Source of the DNA: Argentina anserina
Taxonomy: Eukaryota; Streptophyta; Magnoliopsida; Rosales; Rosaceae
Assembly: GCF_933775445.1 (NCBI RefSeq)
Contig: NC_065878.1
Location: 18,115,395-18,179,394, forward strand
Reading direction: 5' to 3'
Length of the DNA: 64,000 nt
A program made the translations under genes and the position numbers. Positions 10,907-23,556 of the stretch are shown here, piece by piece. The notes beneath the pieces were generated by a model. That model had not been told where the DNA came from and searched no databases. It saw only the letters and a list, made by a program, of their open reading frames with translations. The first letter of the stretch is position 1; each line of letters begins with the position of its first letter.

Positions 10907-13900
10907 CTACTCTTTATCTTGTACGTCAATCCCATTCGTCTCTTTAAGTTTGGCATTCATCTCTTTGCATTCTGCGGGAGGACTCTGTACTTCACTGATA
11001 GGCTTCCCGTCATCCGCCACTTTATGTTCTGCATTTGCTTCTTTCTTTTCTGTGGTAGGACTCTGTACCTCATTGGCAGTAGTTTTTCCCTGCTGCATAT
11101 AGGTATTGATCATAATGGCACAAGTGGAAAGTGAACTTAGAAGTTTCTCAAAGAAAAAAAAAGCATATTCTAGCATGATATCATCCATGGTGCAAGGAAA
11201 GAAAGAAAAAATTCAAATAAGTATAAAATAAAATGTAAAAATAAATAAGCAAAAATAATGGAAATGCTGCAATCACCACGGGATCAGTTTCTCCCTGTTA
11301 TAAGGGTTAGGGAATTTAACAAGCATAATGCATTGTATTGGATTTCAAATAGACTAATAATATATACTCTGCAAGATTATCGGAGACAATGGAACATTAT
11401 GCTTGGTTACTAATTACCATATGAACAGAATTTACATGCTCAACTAATTATAGATATTCATGTTTCCTACAGCACCTAAGAATAAGAATATCATCCCAGG
11501 CCTCATAACCAAGGGGTACTTCTCTCAGGTAAGTTCAACAAAGTAGGCAGCTGAAGTCACAGACAAGTGAGACAACAAGGCAATTGGTCTAAGTCAAATG
11601 ATCATATCCACCTCATTCCTCATCTGCTCTACGCAAAATCAATTAAAAGGTCTACAAGAACTCACCTCACTGCGATTGCGCCAACCAAGTCCAAATGGTC
11701 GAGAGAGCAAACTAATCTTTCTTGCAGGGAACTCTTGTGTGGGTTCTTGGTTACTTCTGGGTGAAGAATCTGAAGGTATAGATCTGCAAAAAAAACTTTG
11801 TGTTTCAATTAAACTTACCAATTTCTAATGACATGATTTTTCACAAGAGTATGCTTTTACATATCTATCAGGTTCCCAACAGTTTTTTACAGGTGTAAGG
11901 GAATTTTCTACTGAAAAACAGAACTTTAAAAAAATGTAGAAATGTGAATATAGAGATTTAGTATGGGGGAGAATAAAGGAGAAACCCAAAATTCATATAA
12001 CTCATCAACTACCATGCAACAACTACATTAAGGCAACAACAAGTGATAGATTAACTTTTAAAAATGAGTAAATAAGTGAGCTGGCAGGAGTACCGTGGAG
12101 AAGGTTGTGTTTTCTGATGACCAGTCTGGTACTGTAAAGTAGCCTCTAACATTGATTCTGCCATAACAGCTCTCTTCTCCATCTCCGCAAGCGAAGCACT
12201 GGCCTCTTCATACTTTTCCTGCATAAAAAGAACATATAAAATAGTAAATAAATTGTACATCAATGACCAGTTAATTGTATTCAACTACAGACAAAAAGTT
12301 TGATAGAAGTACATGCTCTAAGCATACACCTAGTTAGTTCAGACAGCTCAAAGAATTTCAACTTTGCACTAGCTAGTTCTATTGAGTTGGCAGCATGGAA
12401 TTGTATAGCGGGCAGAAAACACTCATCAAGCCTCATGGAAAAGATTGTTAGGAAAAGAAAAAAGAAATCGATGCAAGAAATTTAGCAAACATGTACTAAA
12501 AGGGGAATCCCGCATAAGATTTACTCATCAATACATGTCCAAAACATAATTTTAGGAGTACGCTTTTGTGCAAAGGTGCAACCTGAAGCACTTGAGCAGC
12601 AAATCTCTGTGCTGCAGCATCTTGCTCAGAAAATCTCCGTGCATCTTCAGTTAATCTCTGCTCTTGCTCTACTCGCATCAACACCTGGGAGATGAAAAAT
12701 GACATTGTAAGTAGTATTAAAAAATTTCAGGATTCAGAACAAACTTCCAAATTAGAGGAAAAGGAAATGAAAACCTGAAGCATGACACCCTCCTGTTCCT
12801 GCTTATCAGAAAGGGTTCTGCGAAGATCAGCGACCTCTTGCTCTAATTGCTCAACCTGACACAGTGACACAATGAATGAGTAGCTGCTTCTGTATAAACT
12901 GTAGCCGCCAGTAAACTTTAAATACAGTGCAAGAGAACAAGAACTGTGCATGAGCATTTATCTTGAAATACAATTAGATGCAATAAGCCAAAATGTTAAA
13001 AGTTAATTTCAAAAATACTCATTTATTTGTTCATATACTGGGTGTTGAAAAGTTTACAAATATCAGGAAACTGTAAAAACAATGAGCTATAAACATACGG
13101 ATAGTACTTTCCAGCGTGGCCTTTTTACAGTCACAAAGAAACTGCATAACATCTGTAATTCTGAGATCAAATGTACCAAGCGAAACAAAAGATACATAGG
13201 AAAAGCAAGTGTTGTGGGCATAATGAGAACCTATTAGCAAAAGGAAATTAATCTACTAAATATCAACTTCTTTAGTTTCCTCACTATGGTTAACCTAAGA
13301 TCTATAACTACAAACAACAAGAATTTAATAAAAGAGTACTGAAATATTAAAAGCTATTAAAAATAAACCCTAATGTATGAAAAAGTGCAACACATAAAAG
13401 TTTTCTGATCTAATACCCTAGCATGCAACTGCCGACGATTATCCTGCTTAACCATCTCCATCAATGCAGTCTCCAGCTCCTCAGCTCTGAAAAATGGTTA
13501 GATTAACAATGTCGATGTCAACAAACATATTCCACACCTTCATCTTATGTGAGTATAGATTTTATAAGCTTCAAACTGTACTACAAGAGAGAAAATATTA
13601 ACCTGAGTTCAGCAGATCTTTTATCCTCCAGCTGCTTGCATAATTCAACCTTCAACCACACCACCTGCAGGAAGAACCTCTATAAATCTCATAGCAGACT
13701 CTCAGTATACTTTTAATCAAATCTACTTGAATTTACAATAGTAGACTTGGTAAACTCTAACAATGTATATGATATACAATATATGCATGTGTGTATTAAA
13801 ACAGAGGTATCTAATCTATGCACTAAGTAGAATCGCTCAAACAAAATTCACTTCTTTCAAGAGTCCAACCTGGTCTTGAAGATCTGGAACAGAATCCAAT

Positions 13901-16900
13901 TCCCCATCCCCAGTCAAGCTAATAAGAACTTCATCTGCATTAGTGGACCCAGACTCTGAACGTGATAGATCACCATTTCTTTCTGCTTTCTTCGTGTCTA
14001 TTATCATTGACTTAGGATCTTGCTTGAAATTGTATAGCTTAGAAGCTAGACCCTGAGAATCCTTCCAAGCCCGAAGTCCCTTTGATCTTTCCTCAATAGC
14101 ATTAATTACAGCTGGCCTATGTTTATTTCTCAACTCTTGTAATCTACTTTCATTAACATTTTGGTAACCCATGCAAGCTGTCAATACTAGTTGACTGCTA
14201 TCAAATGTAGAGCCGGCTAGTGATTGCAGCAGAGTGACTGCATCTCCAGCATCCTTGGTAGTAACTAGCGCAGGGCCTACAAAATAACTGAGCAAAATTA
14301 AGTTTCATAAACAAGAGGAGCTTAAAGGCAACACAACACAATATTCATGTCCAAGTACCAATATTATGTCTATTTTACTTTTTACTTGGATAATATAAGA
14401 TATACAAAAATATTTTCCGTCTCCCAGTACCATATAACTCCATCAAAGCAAGTGCTGTCCTAAATAGCATCACGCGGTTCCCCTCAAAAAGAAGCACATC
14501 CCAGACTCGTAGAACTGTAAGTGCATAATAAACCATCACACTTTAGGTAAGCTTTGATTCAGTACCTCTGCAATTAGTTTATATTACTGAATATGAAACC
14601 TGACCACTTTCCCATGGCAGCATGTTCATGAAAATGGAAAGGAACCATGGTCCAGTCACCCATGCCACTTGCACTCCCAGGTAATCTAGATGATTGACTG
14701 CAACATGAATAAAGGTGACATGACCATCCAGCTAAAAATAATGTATAAAAAGAAGCGTATATATAGATAGTAACAATATACAAACCTAATTTAGGAAATC
14801 TCTCGTGCACCAACTCCTCAAAAACAAGTTGATCAACCTGTAATAATTACAATAATGAATTAAACAGTGGTTTCCTTACTTTTGCTAGAGAAAGACCAAA
14901 CATACTCAACATGAGAAAGGTGAAAGAAAAGAAATCATTACCTGAGATTCTATCATTTCCTCAGAGTAATAGCCCTCAAAATAATCATCTAGGATTCCCA
15001 TCAAAGCCCTGAGAGAATTTACCAACTTTGTGAATACATGTAGAATGTGTCATGACTATAATGCTAATAAGATGTATCTAACTGAAACTTCTATTTCTCC
15101 AGGAAATTGTTTCTCCTTTGCATATAAGATAAATAAAATATATATCATGAAAATAGAATAATATCAGTTTTTGGTTGGTTTGCTTCTTTTCTTAATACGC
15201 CTCAGAAAGTAAGCTGGAAAACAATAAATAAACAAATTAATAAATCAAGATTTTATTGAAAGACAATAAGTCAATTTAGTTTCTAATCTCACCAAAAGGC
15301 ATTTTCTTCCGGCATGAGAAGTAGTAATAAGCCAGCAAAGAAATTCATGGCCTGCATGTAGATTAATGCAAAAGTGCTTTGAAGTCAAAGACAAGTGAAA
15401 AATGAGGAAAATTATCAGTAACATATGGTTCATCACACGTAAGACAGATAAGAAAAAATGTATCACTTAATGCAGTGAAATATACCAAAAACAATTTAGA
15501 AAAGGGTCATGTTACAACTCCACCCCAAATACCTGACAGTACCCAACAGAAGGATTGTGACGTGCATATGCGGTAAGCAACCGCCTCAAAGCATTTCTGC
15601 CATCCACATCTAGAGCAGGATGACCTGGAAATGTACGAGGTAGATCCTGCAGTTCAAATCATTATCAATAATAAGGACTTGGATTGATAAATTATCTAAT
15701 ATGCAATAGCACAGACAGAGTAAGAAGTAAGTAACCTTCTCAATCTGCCCTTTCCACTTTTCAGGTACATATGCAGAATCAGTTGTTGACAACTGGCTAT
15801 CTATCTCTGAGTCCAAACTATGTTGTTCCACATCACTGCCAGCTTTGGTTTCGGAAGCTAGCAGATCCTGGTAATAATTATCAACTCGCCGCACCTTCAC
15901 ACCCACAAATGCTTGCCAAAGCTGAAAGATTGAACCAGATCGATTATAGAATTTGCTAATTGTAATGATATTCATGAAATATAGAAACACATAAGCATAA
16001 GCAAATCAAGAATATAAATGCACCTCTCCCCTCAGAGCCATTGGTACTCCCCCACGAACAAGAACCTCCAACTCTTGTTTCCAAGGAAATTCAGATTCTG
16101 AAGGGACTACGTCAGAAGCAACACCTGTTGCAGAGGCATTACTGTCAGTTGAAGGGCCATCTTGAGTTGGATCTGACCTCTCCACATCATAAAACTCATC
16201 CTCAGACTCTTCCTCAGATGCTCCTTTTGCGGGTCTAAACTCTTCAATTGGATGAACCGGCTTTCCATTTCTCATGTCCTGCTCTACCTTTGATGGAATG
16301 CTCTTCTTCTTTACACGAACACTCATCATTTCTTCAATTTCGTGAAGCGAGGATCTAATATCATTCCATATTTGGATCCCATGTGCTTTTGTCTCCTTCG
16401 CCAGTTCCTCCATTCCGCTATCATTTTTTACCAGAGACTCAGAACCCAGCTTCTGTTCACTTGAAACATCGCCATCAACACCCTTCTCCAAACTGGAATC
16501 TAGTTCTTGCTCTGAGGTTTCAGCTTGCAAGGCCTTGTTATCTTCTCCATTAGGTAATCCATTTACATGCAGTTTTGCAGACTCTGCTTGCCGCTGCAAA
16601 AAAGAGGTCCACCTTTCTGATCTTTCTTCCTCTTCTTCCTGAAAGCATCAGTACATTAAATAACCAAGCACAACATGTAAAGAAGAAAACACAATAATTC
16701 TGTTCCGCATTGGCTCTTTGAATGCTTCTCAGGCAACCACAAAACATCAGTTAGAAACTGGAAAACTATGAGAAGAGTAAAACCTTGTAGATACTGGCGT
16801 ATTCTCGGTACCGCTGAACATGCTGAGGCCTCACGGCAAATCCATAAGCATCCCTGTCCAAACACGAACACCGGTATCATTCAAATTTCCACTAAAAAAC

Positions 16901-17433
16901 AAAAAAGCGCAATCATATCCACCTACCTATAGCTTCTTCTTAAATACCAAACAAAACTTGCCGCACTAGAATAAGATCACTACAATGCATCCACACTCAA
17001 CCAAACACCCCAATTCTAAAGCTCATCCAACCCCGAGCACCGCCGAGCTCCGATTACCTCCAAATCGGCACATTGTACTTCCCATGGAGCTCGGCATTGC
17101 CTCAATCCAAATCCAAATCCAAACAAATCCTACAAAACTTTACACTAATCCAAATCCAGCCAATCAGGATCTCATCCTAATCCCACTAGTCCAAAACGAC
17201 GCCGCATTCGGCACACTAAGCAGAGCAAGACCACACTAAAACAGCTCCGATCTCACACGCTGACTCAGCTCAACCAAATCCACTACGATCGTAGCAGCGA
17301 AATACAAAAACACGTGGAGGGAAGCAGAGGTAGTAGTAGCAGTAGCACAGAAGAAACCGTACCTCTTGTTCTCGTAGGCGACACTGAGCGGGTTGAGCGT
17401 GGCCTTGACCGCGGCTGCGGAGGAGGATTTCAT
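10907..17433 (-). CDS. TBC-domain Rab GTPase-activating protein (Ypt/Rab-GAP of gyp1p type)
   Basis: Eighteen exons join in frame to 852 residues: 17433-17363, 16853-16784, 16638-16024, 15921-15736, 15646-15533, 15351-15293, 15008-14942, 14837-14786, 14697-14605, 14514-14431, 14276-13870, 13664-13603, 13486-13417, 12855-12775, 12684-12583, 12218-12094, 11783-11666 and 11089-10907. The protein should speed GTP hydrolysis by Rab GTPases in membrane traffic. The TBC domain covers about residues 242-471, from GGVPMALRGELWQAF. Both catalytic fingers are present: the arginine finger in IEKDLPRTF (about Arg318) and the glutamine finger in VGYCQ (about Gln352). An acidic Ser-rich N-terminal region (about 50-240) precedes it. 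A coiled coil (about 607-752, VEQLEQEVADLRRTLSDKQ) and a Ser/Pro-rich tail with GLGWRNR follow. The last exon encodes an internal repeat. Its acceptor is a tandem GCAGCAG, so an extra Gln is possible. Confidence 0.93.
10916..11071 (-). repeat. In-frame 78-bp duplication in the last TBC exon
   Basis: Two imperfect tandem units with a period of 78 bp encode EVQSPTTEKKEANAEHK and EVQSPPAECKEMNAKLK. They make up most of the charged C-terminal tail of the TBC protein. Because the period is a multiple of three, the duplication leaves the frame intact. Confidence 0.8.
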
Positions 17434-18599
17434 ATCCGGATCGGCGGAGATACAGGAGTTTCAGTCGGCGATGGCGAAGACTGAAGGAGAAGAAGACGAC
17501 GACGACGTTGAAATTGACGGTGGAGAGGAGTGAGACTAGTGGGGACTTGACCGGAGGAGATTAAGAGAGGAAGTGAGAAATTCTGGTGAGATTGGATTTG
17601 GCTGTAAGAGAGAGAAGAGAGGAGAGAGAGAGAGAGAGGGCACGGGCGCATGCATAGGAGGAGGAGGAGGAGGAGGGATTATAACATGTGCGTTTCCATG
17701 GATTTCGACGCGGATTTCGAGGCCGAGGAGAGACACAGAGGCATCTGAATTATTTTCTGTGAGAAATTAGTTTTGATTGGACCGGAGAGGGAAATGAAAA
17801 TGGGGATGGGGTCATAGTATGTAGGTAGGTGCTCATTTATTATTATTTTTTTGATCTGGATTTCGGGTCTTGGGGCTTTTAATTTTTGGATCCTGGTTAC
17901 GACTTATGCTCATTCATGTAGGCAGTAATAGAGAAACTTTTGAAAGAACTTGAAAGAATGACCAAGTTGTCTGGGTAAAATTAATATGAACTATCGAGGG
18001 TTTTATTTGCTACCACGACATGATCGAATCATTATTCAAATTTAGAGACACTTGGTCACATTGGCTATATATGTGTTGGCTAAGTGATTGTCGCGACCAC
18101 TAATTGTAAGAAAGTTAAAAGACAATTAGAAGGAGAATTAGTATGTCCACCCTATGGCCAAATTGTTTTAAGATGCATTAAATAAATAATTAAAAATATA
18201 AAAGAATTACACAGACACTTAAGTATTTAGACAATTGAGTGACGACATGATCAATTGAAAGAAAATGATTATTTGTGAAACCTATTTTCTTGATGGTTTT
18301 GTAGATATATGTGCTAACTGCTAAGTTACTAGGTGGGAGATACTTGATGTCCTATTCAGTCAAATATTCCACAATTCAAGGAAGAAGAAAATGAATAATT
18401 TCTACAATATATGGAACACTTTATGAAAATTGTAATTTAATTAACAATAGATTCAGGGAACTTATCATACCCGCCACCAAGGTAGGACGTGGAGGCCCAC
18501 CCACTGGCCCATCATTCATACCCGTATCCATTTGCAAAAGCTCATCTTTTTTAGAAACAGCCAATTTTACATGCTAACAAACACTAGGACATTCGTAAC
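17434..18599. other. Leader and upstream region of the TBC gene
   Basis: The first about 300 bp should hold the 5' leader of the minus-strand TBC gene. It contains a GA dinucleotide tract (about 17619-17638) and a GGA triplet tract (about 17657-17677), which read as CT- and TCC-rich in the transcript. Beyond 17800 the DNA is AT-rich with no gene before the LINE. Confidence 0.5.
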
Positions 18600-19288
18600 G
18601 TAAATTTTTTTAGCGTTTCTCCCTAGCTCTGCTAGGTTAGAATCCACATCTTGCGAGTACACAATCATGGATTTTGACATATTTTTCTGGAATTGTCGTG
18701 GAATCTGTGGCGATGATACTCGTCGTGCATTGAAGGACTAAATTTCCCAAAATCGTCCTCAATTGGTTTTCTTATGCGAGACTAAGATCAGCCGCAAGGA
18801 GGATGTAGGGTTTGCGAATGGGGAGGCGGTGCTTAGTGATGGGAGATCGGGAGGGCTCGCCTAGTTATGGACCAACGAGGTGCGAGTGAAGGTCGGAACG
18901 TCTTCTAATCACCGTATCGACGTTTTTCTGGTCAATGAGAGAGGCATTCCAATTTGGAGTGTGTCTGGTTTTTATGATTATGCGCATGGAAGGGAAAAGG
19001 AGAAGTCGTGGGAATTGCTTCGCGATTTGGCCGACCTTGATTCTCTTACGTGGCTCGTCATCGGAGATTTCAACGAGATCTTGAATAGTGACGAGAAGAT
19101 TGGTGGTCCTATGTGTTCTGAGAGATGTATGTGGGGTTTCTGTGAAGCCCTAGGTTATTTGGACCTTTTGGATCTAGGGTTTCACAGTGTCATGGCTACT
19201 TGGGGCAATTATGAAACTCTCTTATGGCTAGATCGTGCATTGTGTATGCCGGCTTGGATTGAGTTGTTCAGTCATTCGAAATGGTTTA

Positions 19289-20150
19289 TGTACAACGAGA
19301 ATCTGAAAACAAACAAGAATGCAGACACGTGTACAAATAAAATGTGATTTATTGAATATCAAGCGCGGGGTTACAATCTTTGTGAACTCATCTGATTCTA
19401 TCTCCGTATATGACTTGACTCAAGGGTGACGTGCACTTGATCTTGAGAATTTGAGTTTGATTTGGATTTGGATTTGATGAAAAACGAATGATTTGGTAGC
19501 TTGATGATTCTTCGTGGACTTGAGTTTGGATTTGGATTTGATAAAGAACGATCGATTTAGCAGCTTGATGATTCTTCATGGATTTGAGTTTGGATTTGGA
19601 TTTGATGAAGAACGATCGATTTGGCAGCTTGATGATTCTTCGTGAACTTAGGAGACTTCGGGATTTGTCGAGAGTGATCTTGCTCAAGTAATTTTTTCTC
19701 TTCTTCTGAAGTCCCCTCTCTTCATGTTGAAGGGGGTATCTATAGTGTCAAAGTTTCTATTTTGTAGAATATTTTAATGACACTAAAATAATAAATTTCT
19801 TTAATTGTATAATTAAATCAATATGTATTTTCCGATTAATTTAAAATTATTTATTCTCATAACTAAATCAAACAGAAAATAATTGACTTAATTATAACCG
19901 TTAAAGAATTTATTAATTTAATCAAATATCTGATTACCATTTCGAATTGTCAATGACATTCAATTTTTCGATTTATGTTTGAATTACGTAGCTTCTATTA
20001 CGATACTCTATTTATGTGCTGAAACGAGTTTTATTTGGATCCGCACCAACTTTGTTGACTTTTGGACCGCATGTGCAATTTTGTCGGGTCCTTGGTCGAT
20101 TTAATTATTTAATGAAGATGATTTACTTCATTAAATTTCATGTGTCTACA
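19289..20150 (-). mobile_element. Solo-LTR-like insertion nested in the LINE endonuclease/RT junction
   Basis: Read on the minus strand, this 862-bp block starts TGTAGACACATG and ends CGTTGTACA, so it has the TG...CA ends and short inverted termini expected of an LTR. It holds a TATA-like CTATAGATACC and, near its end, an AATAAA signal (TTCAATAAATCAC), in the order of a U3-R-U5 repeat. It splits the LINE coding sequence between SHSKW and FHLPLS. The flanking 5-mers (GTTTA and ATTTC) do not match, so a clean target duplication is missing. No internal retrotransposon genes are present. Confidence 0.7.
19450..19648. repeat. 64-bp tandem repeat inside the LTR-like insertion
   Basis: Full units lie at 19501-19564 and 19565-19628, with partial units on both sides. 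Each full unit begins TTGATGATTCTTCGTGGACT or a close variant and contains TTTGGATTTGGATTTGAT. Repeats of this kind are common in the U3 part of LTRs. Confidence 0.88.
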
Positions 20151-21499
20151 ATTTCATCTACCTCTGTCGAACTCTAACCATGTGCCACTTTTTCTCGTGC
20201 CGTTAAGTGTTCAATCGAAGGTACATCACTTCAAATTTAAGGCTTTTTGGGTTCAACGTGAGAATTGTGCTGGGGTGATTAGTGAGGCATGGAGGGAGGA
20301 TATATAAAGTACTCTGATGTACTCTTTAGTGCAACAGATAAAGAAGACTTGGATTAGACTAGATAGTTGGCAAAGATAAACTTTTCGTGGGCGCCAAATT
20401 CAAATGATAGCGATTAGGAACCGGTTACAGGAACTGATGGAGGGTCATCTCACTGTGGCTGGTCAAGAGGAGAAGCATAGTCTATTTGCTAGGTTGCAAA
20501 CCTTGCTGCATCAGGAAGAGACTTTTTGGCACCAACGTTCAAAGGTTCAATGGCTTCAGGAGGGTGATCGTAGCACTAATTTTTTTTCATACGAAGGCCA
20601 AGAATTAGAAGAGGAAGAAGGCTTTGCAAGGTTTGTTTATGCAGAGGGTGTTTAGACTGAAGATGATGAGGGTTTGGAACGTGTAGTGACAGACTATTTT
20701 TCTGCCATGTTCACGACATCCCCTATTGTTTTGGAAACAATAGAGACAACTCTCAGTGCTATTACTCCATGTGTCTCGGCTGAGATGAATTCTCAGTTGT
20801 GTTTGCCCTATTCGAGGAAGGTTAGTGTGGCGTTGTTCCAAATGTTTCCGACTAAATCTCCAGGGCCAAATGGAATGCCTCCGTTGTTCTTTTCAGTAGT
20901 ACTGGGGTATTGTAGGGGATGATGTTGTGGTTGTGGTGCAAAGCTTCTTATATTCAGGTCAAATCCTTAAACAAATTAATTTTACTCATATTTGTTTGAT
21001 CCCCAAAGTGGATGCTTCTATGAGTATGTATGATTTACGGCCTATTGCTTTATGGAATGTTATCTATAAGATCTGCTCTAAGGTGATGGCAAATTGTCTT
21101 AAAATTATATTGCCCGATTTGATGTCTCCGTTCCAAAGTGCTTTTGTTTTTGGTCGTTTGATTACAAACAATATCTTGGTTGCTAATGAGGTAGCTCATT
21201 ATGTTCATAATAAGGGAGATGGTGCCGTGGGGATATGGCACTACAACTTGATTTAAACAAAGCTTATAACATGCTAGAGTGGAGTTTTTTGGAACGTGTT
21301 TTGGTTCGCTTTGGCTTTTGTCGTCAATGGATCAGTTTGGTGATGCAGTGTGTTACAACCGTGCGGTTTCTTTTCTGGTCCGAGGCAAACCTAAGGGCTA
21401 TCTGACTCCAACTCGTGGGTTGAGGCAGGGTGATCCGCTATCACCATAGTGCAGAAGGGTTCTCAGCTTTATTATAGGAGAAGCTTTGTTCTTCAGAGT

Positions 21500-21776
21500 T
21501 ACATAGAATTGCAGTTTATTTCGTCCCAATATGTGAGATGTTAATCTGTCACGTGCAAACTTAAAAATTAGGTTGCACGTGAGGGGGCGTGTTGAAGAGG
21601 ATAGATCCCACATCTAAGAAGTGACAAATAAAATAAAGCTTATAAGTGGGTAGATAATAACCAATTATACCGAGGCTTTTTGTGATTAAAACCCAACACC
21701 TATGAGGTGGCTAAGTCGGGACAATATCGATACAGTTGGCCCACATGACACGCTTGTCGTTGTTTAACACTATGCT
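21500..21776. mobile_element. Foreign insertion in the LINE between RT and zinc-knuckle regions
   Basis: LINE coding similarity (CAEGFSALL, KLCSSELHRI) ends near 21500 and resumes near 21777 (KQAWRVVSNPNSRL). The DNA between is non-coding. It includes GCACGTGAGGGGGCGTGTTG and a later stretch ending CACATGACACGC, which resemble the tail of a plant LTR or TRIM element. I cannot name the element, and the borders are approximate. Confidence 0.5.
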
Positions 21777-23556
21777 TTAGAAGCAAGCTTGGCGGGTTGT
21801 TTCGAATCCTAATTCAAGATTGCACGTATCTATAAGGCTCGGTACTTTCCTACTTGTAACTTTTGGGAAGAACTGGTCCATACCTCTCCCTCATTCTCTT
21901 GGAGAAGTATTTCAGGTATAGTGGAGGAGTTGCGTGTTAATTCTTATTGGCAGGTTGGCACAGGAGAACAAATTCATGCTTTCTCTGATAATTGGATTCC
22001 GGGTATGGAGCTTGGTCGTCCCACTTATGTTGCCTCTGGTTTGCCTTGAATTTCTATGGTAAACGAACTGATTACGACGACTGGTTGTTGGAGTGAGGGT
22101 TTACTTCGGTCTTTATTTAGTCCGGAGGATGTTGCTTTGATTTGTGTTATCCCTCTAAGTTCCCATAATGTGAGTGGCAGCTTGTGTTCGAAGTTGGAAA
22201 AGAATGAGAGTTTCTCGGTGAAGACAACTTATCGGTATGTTTTCATTCATTCTCCTAATTTCTCTCCAATTGTTCAAACTGTTGAGATAACTTATTGAAA
22301 GAAATTGTGGAAGACGCATATTCCTCTTGATGTGGTGAATATGTGTTTATATAGAATTTTCAAAAATGTCCGTTAACTAGCCGTTATAGATGTTGACAAA
22401 AAAAATAATAGCCGTTTTTCAATTAGGATTCAAATAATAGCCGTTGTCATCCAAAAATCATATGTATACTTTACCATTTATACCTTATGATGAGAATTTA
22501 AAAACAAAACGCAAAAAAGATGCTAAAGAATATGCTAAAGTGGTAAGTCATATATCACTTATATCTTACTAATTTTACCTTATGGTTGGAAATGTTCTAA
22601 GATTCATGCTCGGAGAGTTAGCTTGGATATTCTCCCCTCTCTTGGTAGTTTGAGTTCTAAACATGTGGAGACAGATACGATAGTATGTGTGAGAGTGTGA
22701 GAGTGTCATTGAGTCTACAGTTCATCTATGTCGTGATTATACTTTTACTAGATCGGTAATATATGTGAATCATGTGTCTTCGGGATGTGTGCTATAGATG
22801 GGGTTCTATTCATGATACTGCTTTTGGAGTGGTTAAATCATTGTGCTCAAGGCTTATCTACTCCATTATTTGGGGAGCTTTTGTTCATTTTGTGGAGTGT
22901 TTGGAAGGAGACAAATGAGAGGACTTGGAATTAGACACCTATGGTTTTGGAATGATGTAAGTTTACAGGCTTTGGCTTACTTACATAATTTTCAGGCTCA
23001 TAACACCAAGGCTCCATGGATGCAAACTCTGCGGGCAATAGTTACTTGGATGACTCCTCCAGTTGGTTTTTACAAGATCAATGTTGATGGTGCTTTTCAT
23101 CATAGTACCAGAAGTGTTGGTTGTGGTCTTGTGATTTGATATTTTTCTGGGACTATGTTAGCAGGAGGTGCTTGTTCGGTTAGTTGTCTCATCTCGGTTG
23201 AACATGTTGAGCTCTTGGCTTGTAGTAAGGCTATTACTTTTGCTATTGAGCATGATTTTGTTCTTGCATTTTGGAAACTAATGCACAGGAGGTACAACAA
23301 CAACTTCTTGTTTATGTGTGCCCAATACTTCCCGTTTGGGAAGACTGTATGATGATGTGGTTGAGATCTTGAAAAATCAGGATCACTGGTTGGTTTAGTA
23401 TGTGGCAATCAGCAAGCTCGTCTCCTGGATGCTAGCGCTTGTGCTATAGATCATGATGCTCATTATTTGTCTGTTCCTTCGTTTTTACATGATGCCGTTA
23501 CGACATAACTTTGTGTTATGTAGTTCCTTTTTCTATTAATAAATGGCTGACCTTTA

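Larger units (their letters stand above)
18667..23360 (+). pseudogene. LINE ORF2 polyprotein relic: endonuclease, reverse transcriptase, RNase H
   Basis: The endonuclease part starts at the ATG at 18667 with FFWNCRGICGDD and keeps VFLCETK and WLVIGDFNEIL. It is broken by stops near 18741 and 18862. After the inserted LTR, the frame resumes with FHLPLSNSNHVPLFL. The reverse transcriptase shows KVQWLQEGDRSTNFF, KSPGPNGMPPLFF, LIPKVDASMSMYDLRPI, a degraded LDLNKAYNMLEW, and LRQGDPLSP followed at once by a stop. The YxDD segment is lost. Later come KQAWRVV, FSDNWIPGMELGRP and an RNase H-like INVDGAFHHSTRSVGCGLVI. Only scattered pieces remain open, so no protein is expected. Confidence 0.88.
18600..23556 (+). 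mobile_element. Degenerate L1-type LINE (non-LTR retrotransposon), interrupted by other insertions
   Basis: A dead plant LINE lies in the plus orientation. The order of domains is an APE-like endonuclease (from 18667), a reverse transcriptase (about 20151-21500), a zinc-knuckle RVT region (about 21777-22336) and an RNase H (about 22980-23360). The end near 23556 carries AATAAATGGCTGACC, typical of plant LINE 3' ends, but no poly(A) tail or target duplication was found, so the borders are approximate. Foreign DNA splits it at 19289-20150, about 21500-21776 and perhaps about 22337-22590. Many stops and frameshifts show that it is inactive. Confidence 0.88.

Noticed and set aside
19388..19687. 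99-residue minus-strand frame with repeated IQIQTQ/NPNPNQ stretches
   Set aside because: Produced by the 64-bp non-coding tandem repeats in the LTR-like insertion.
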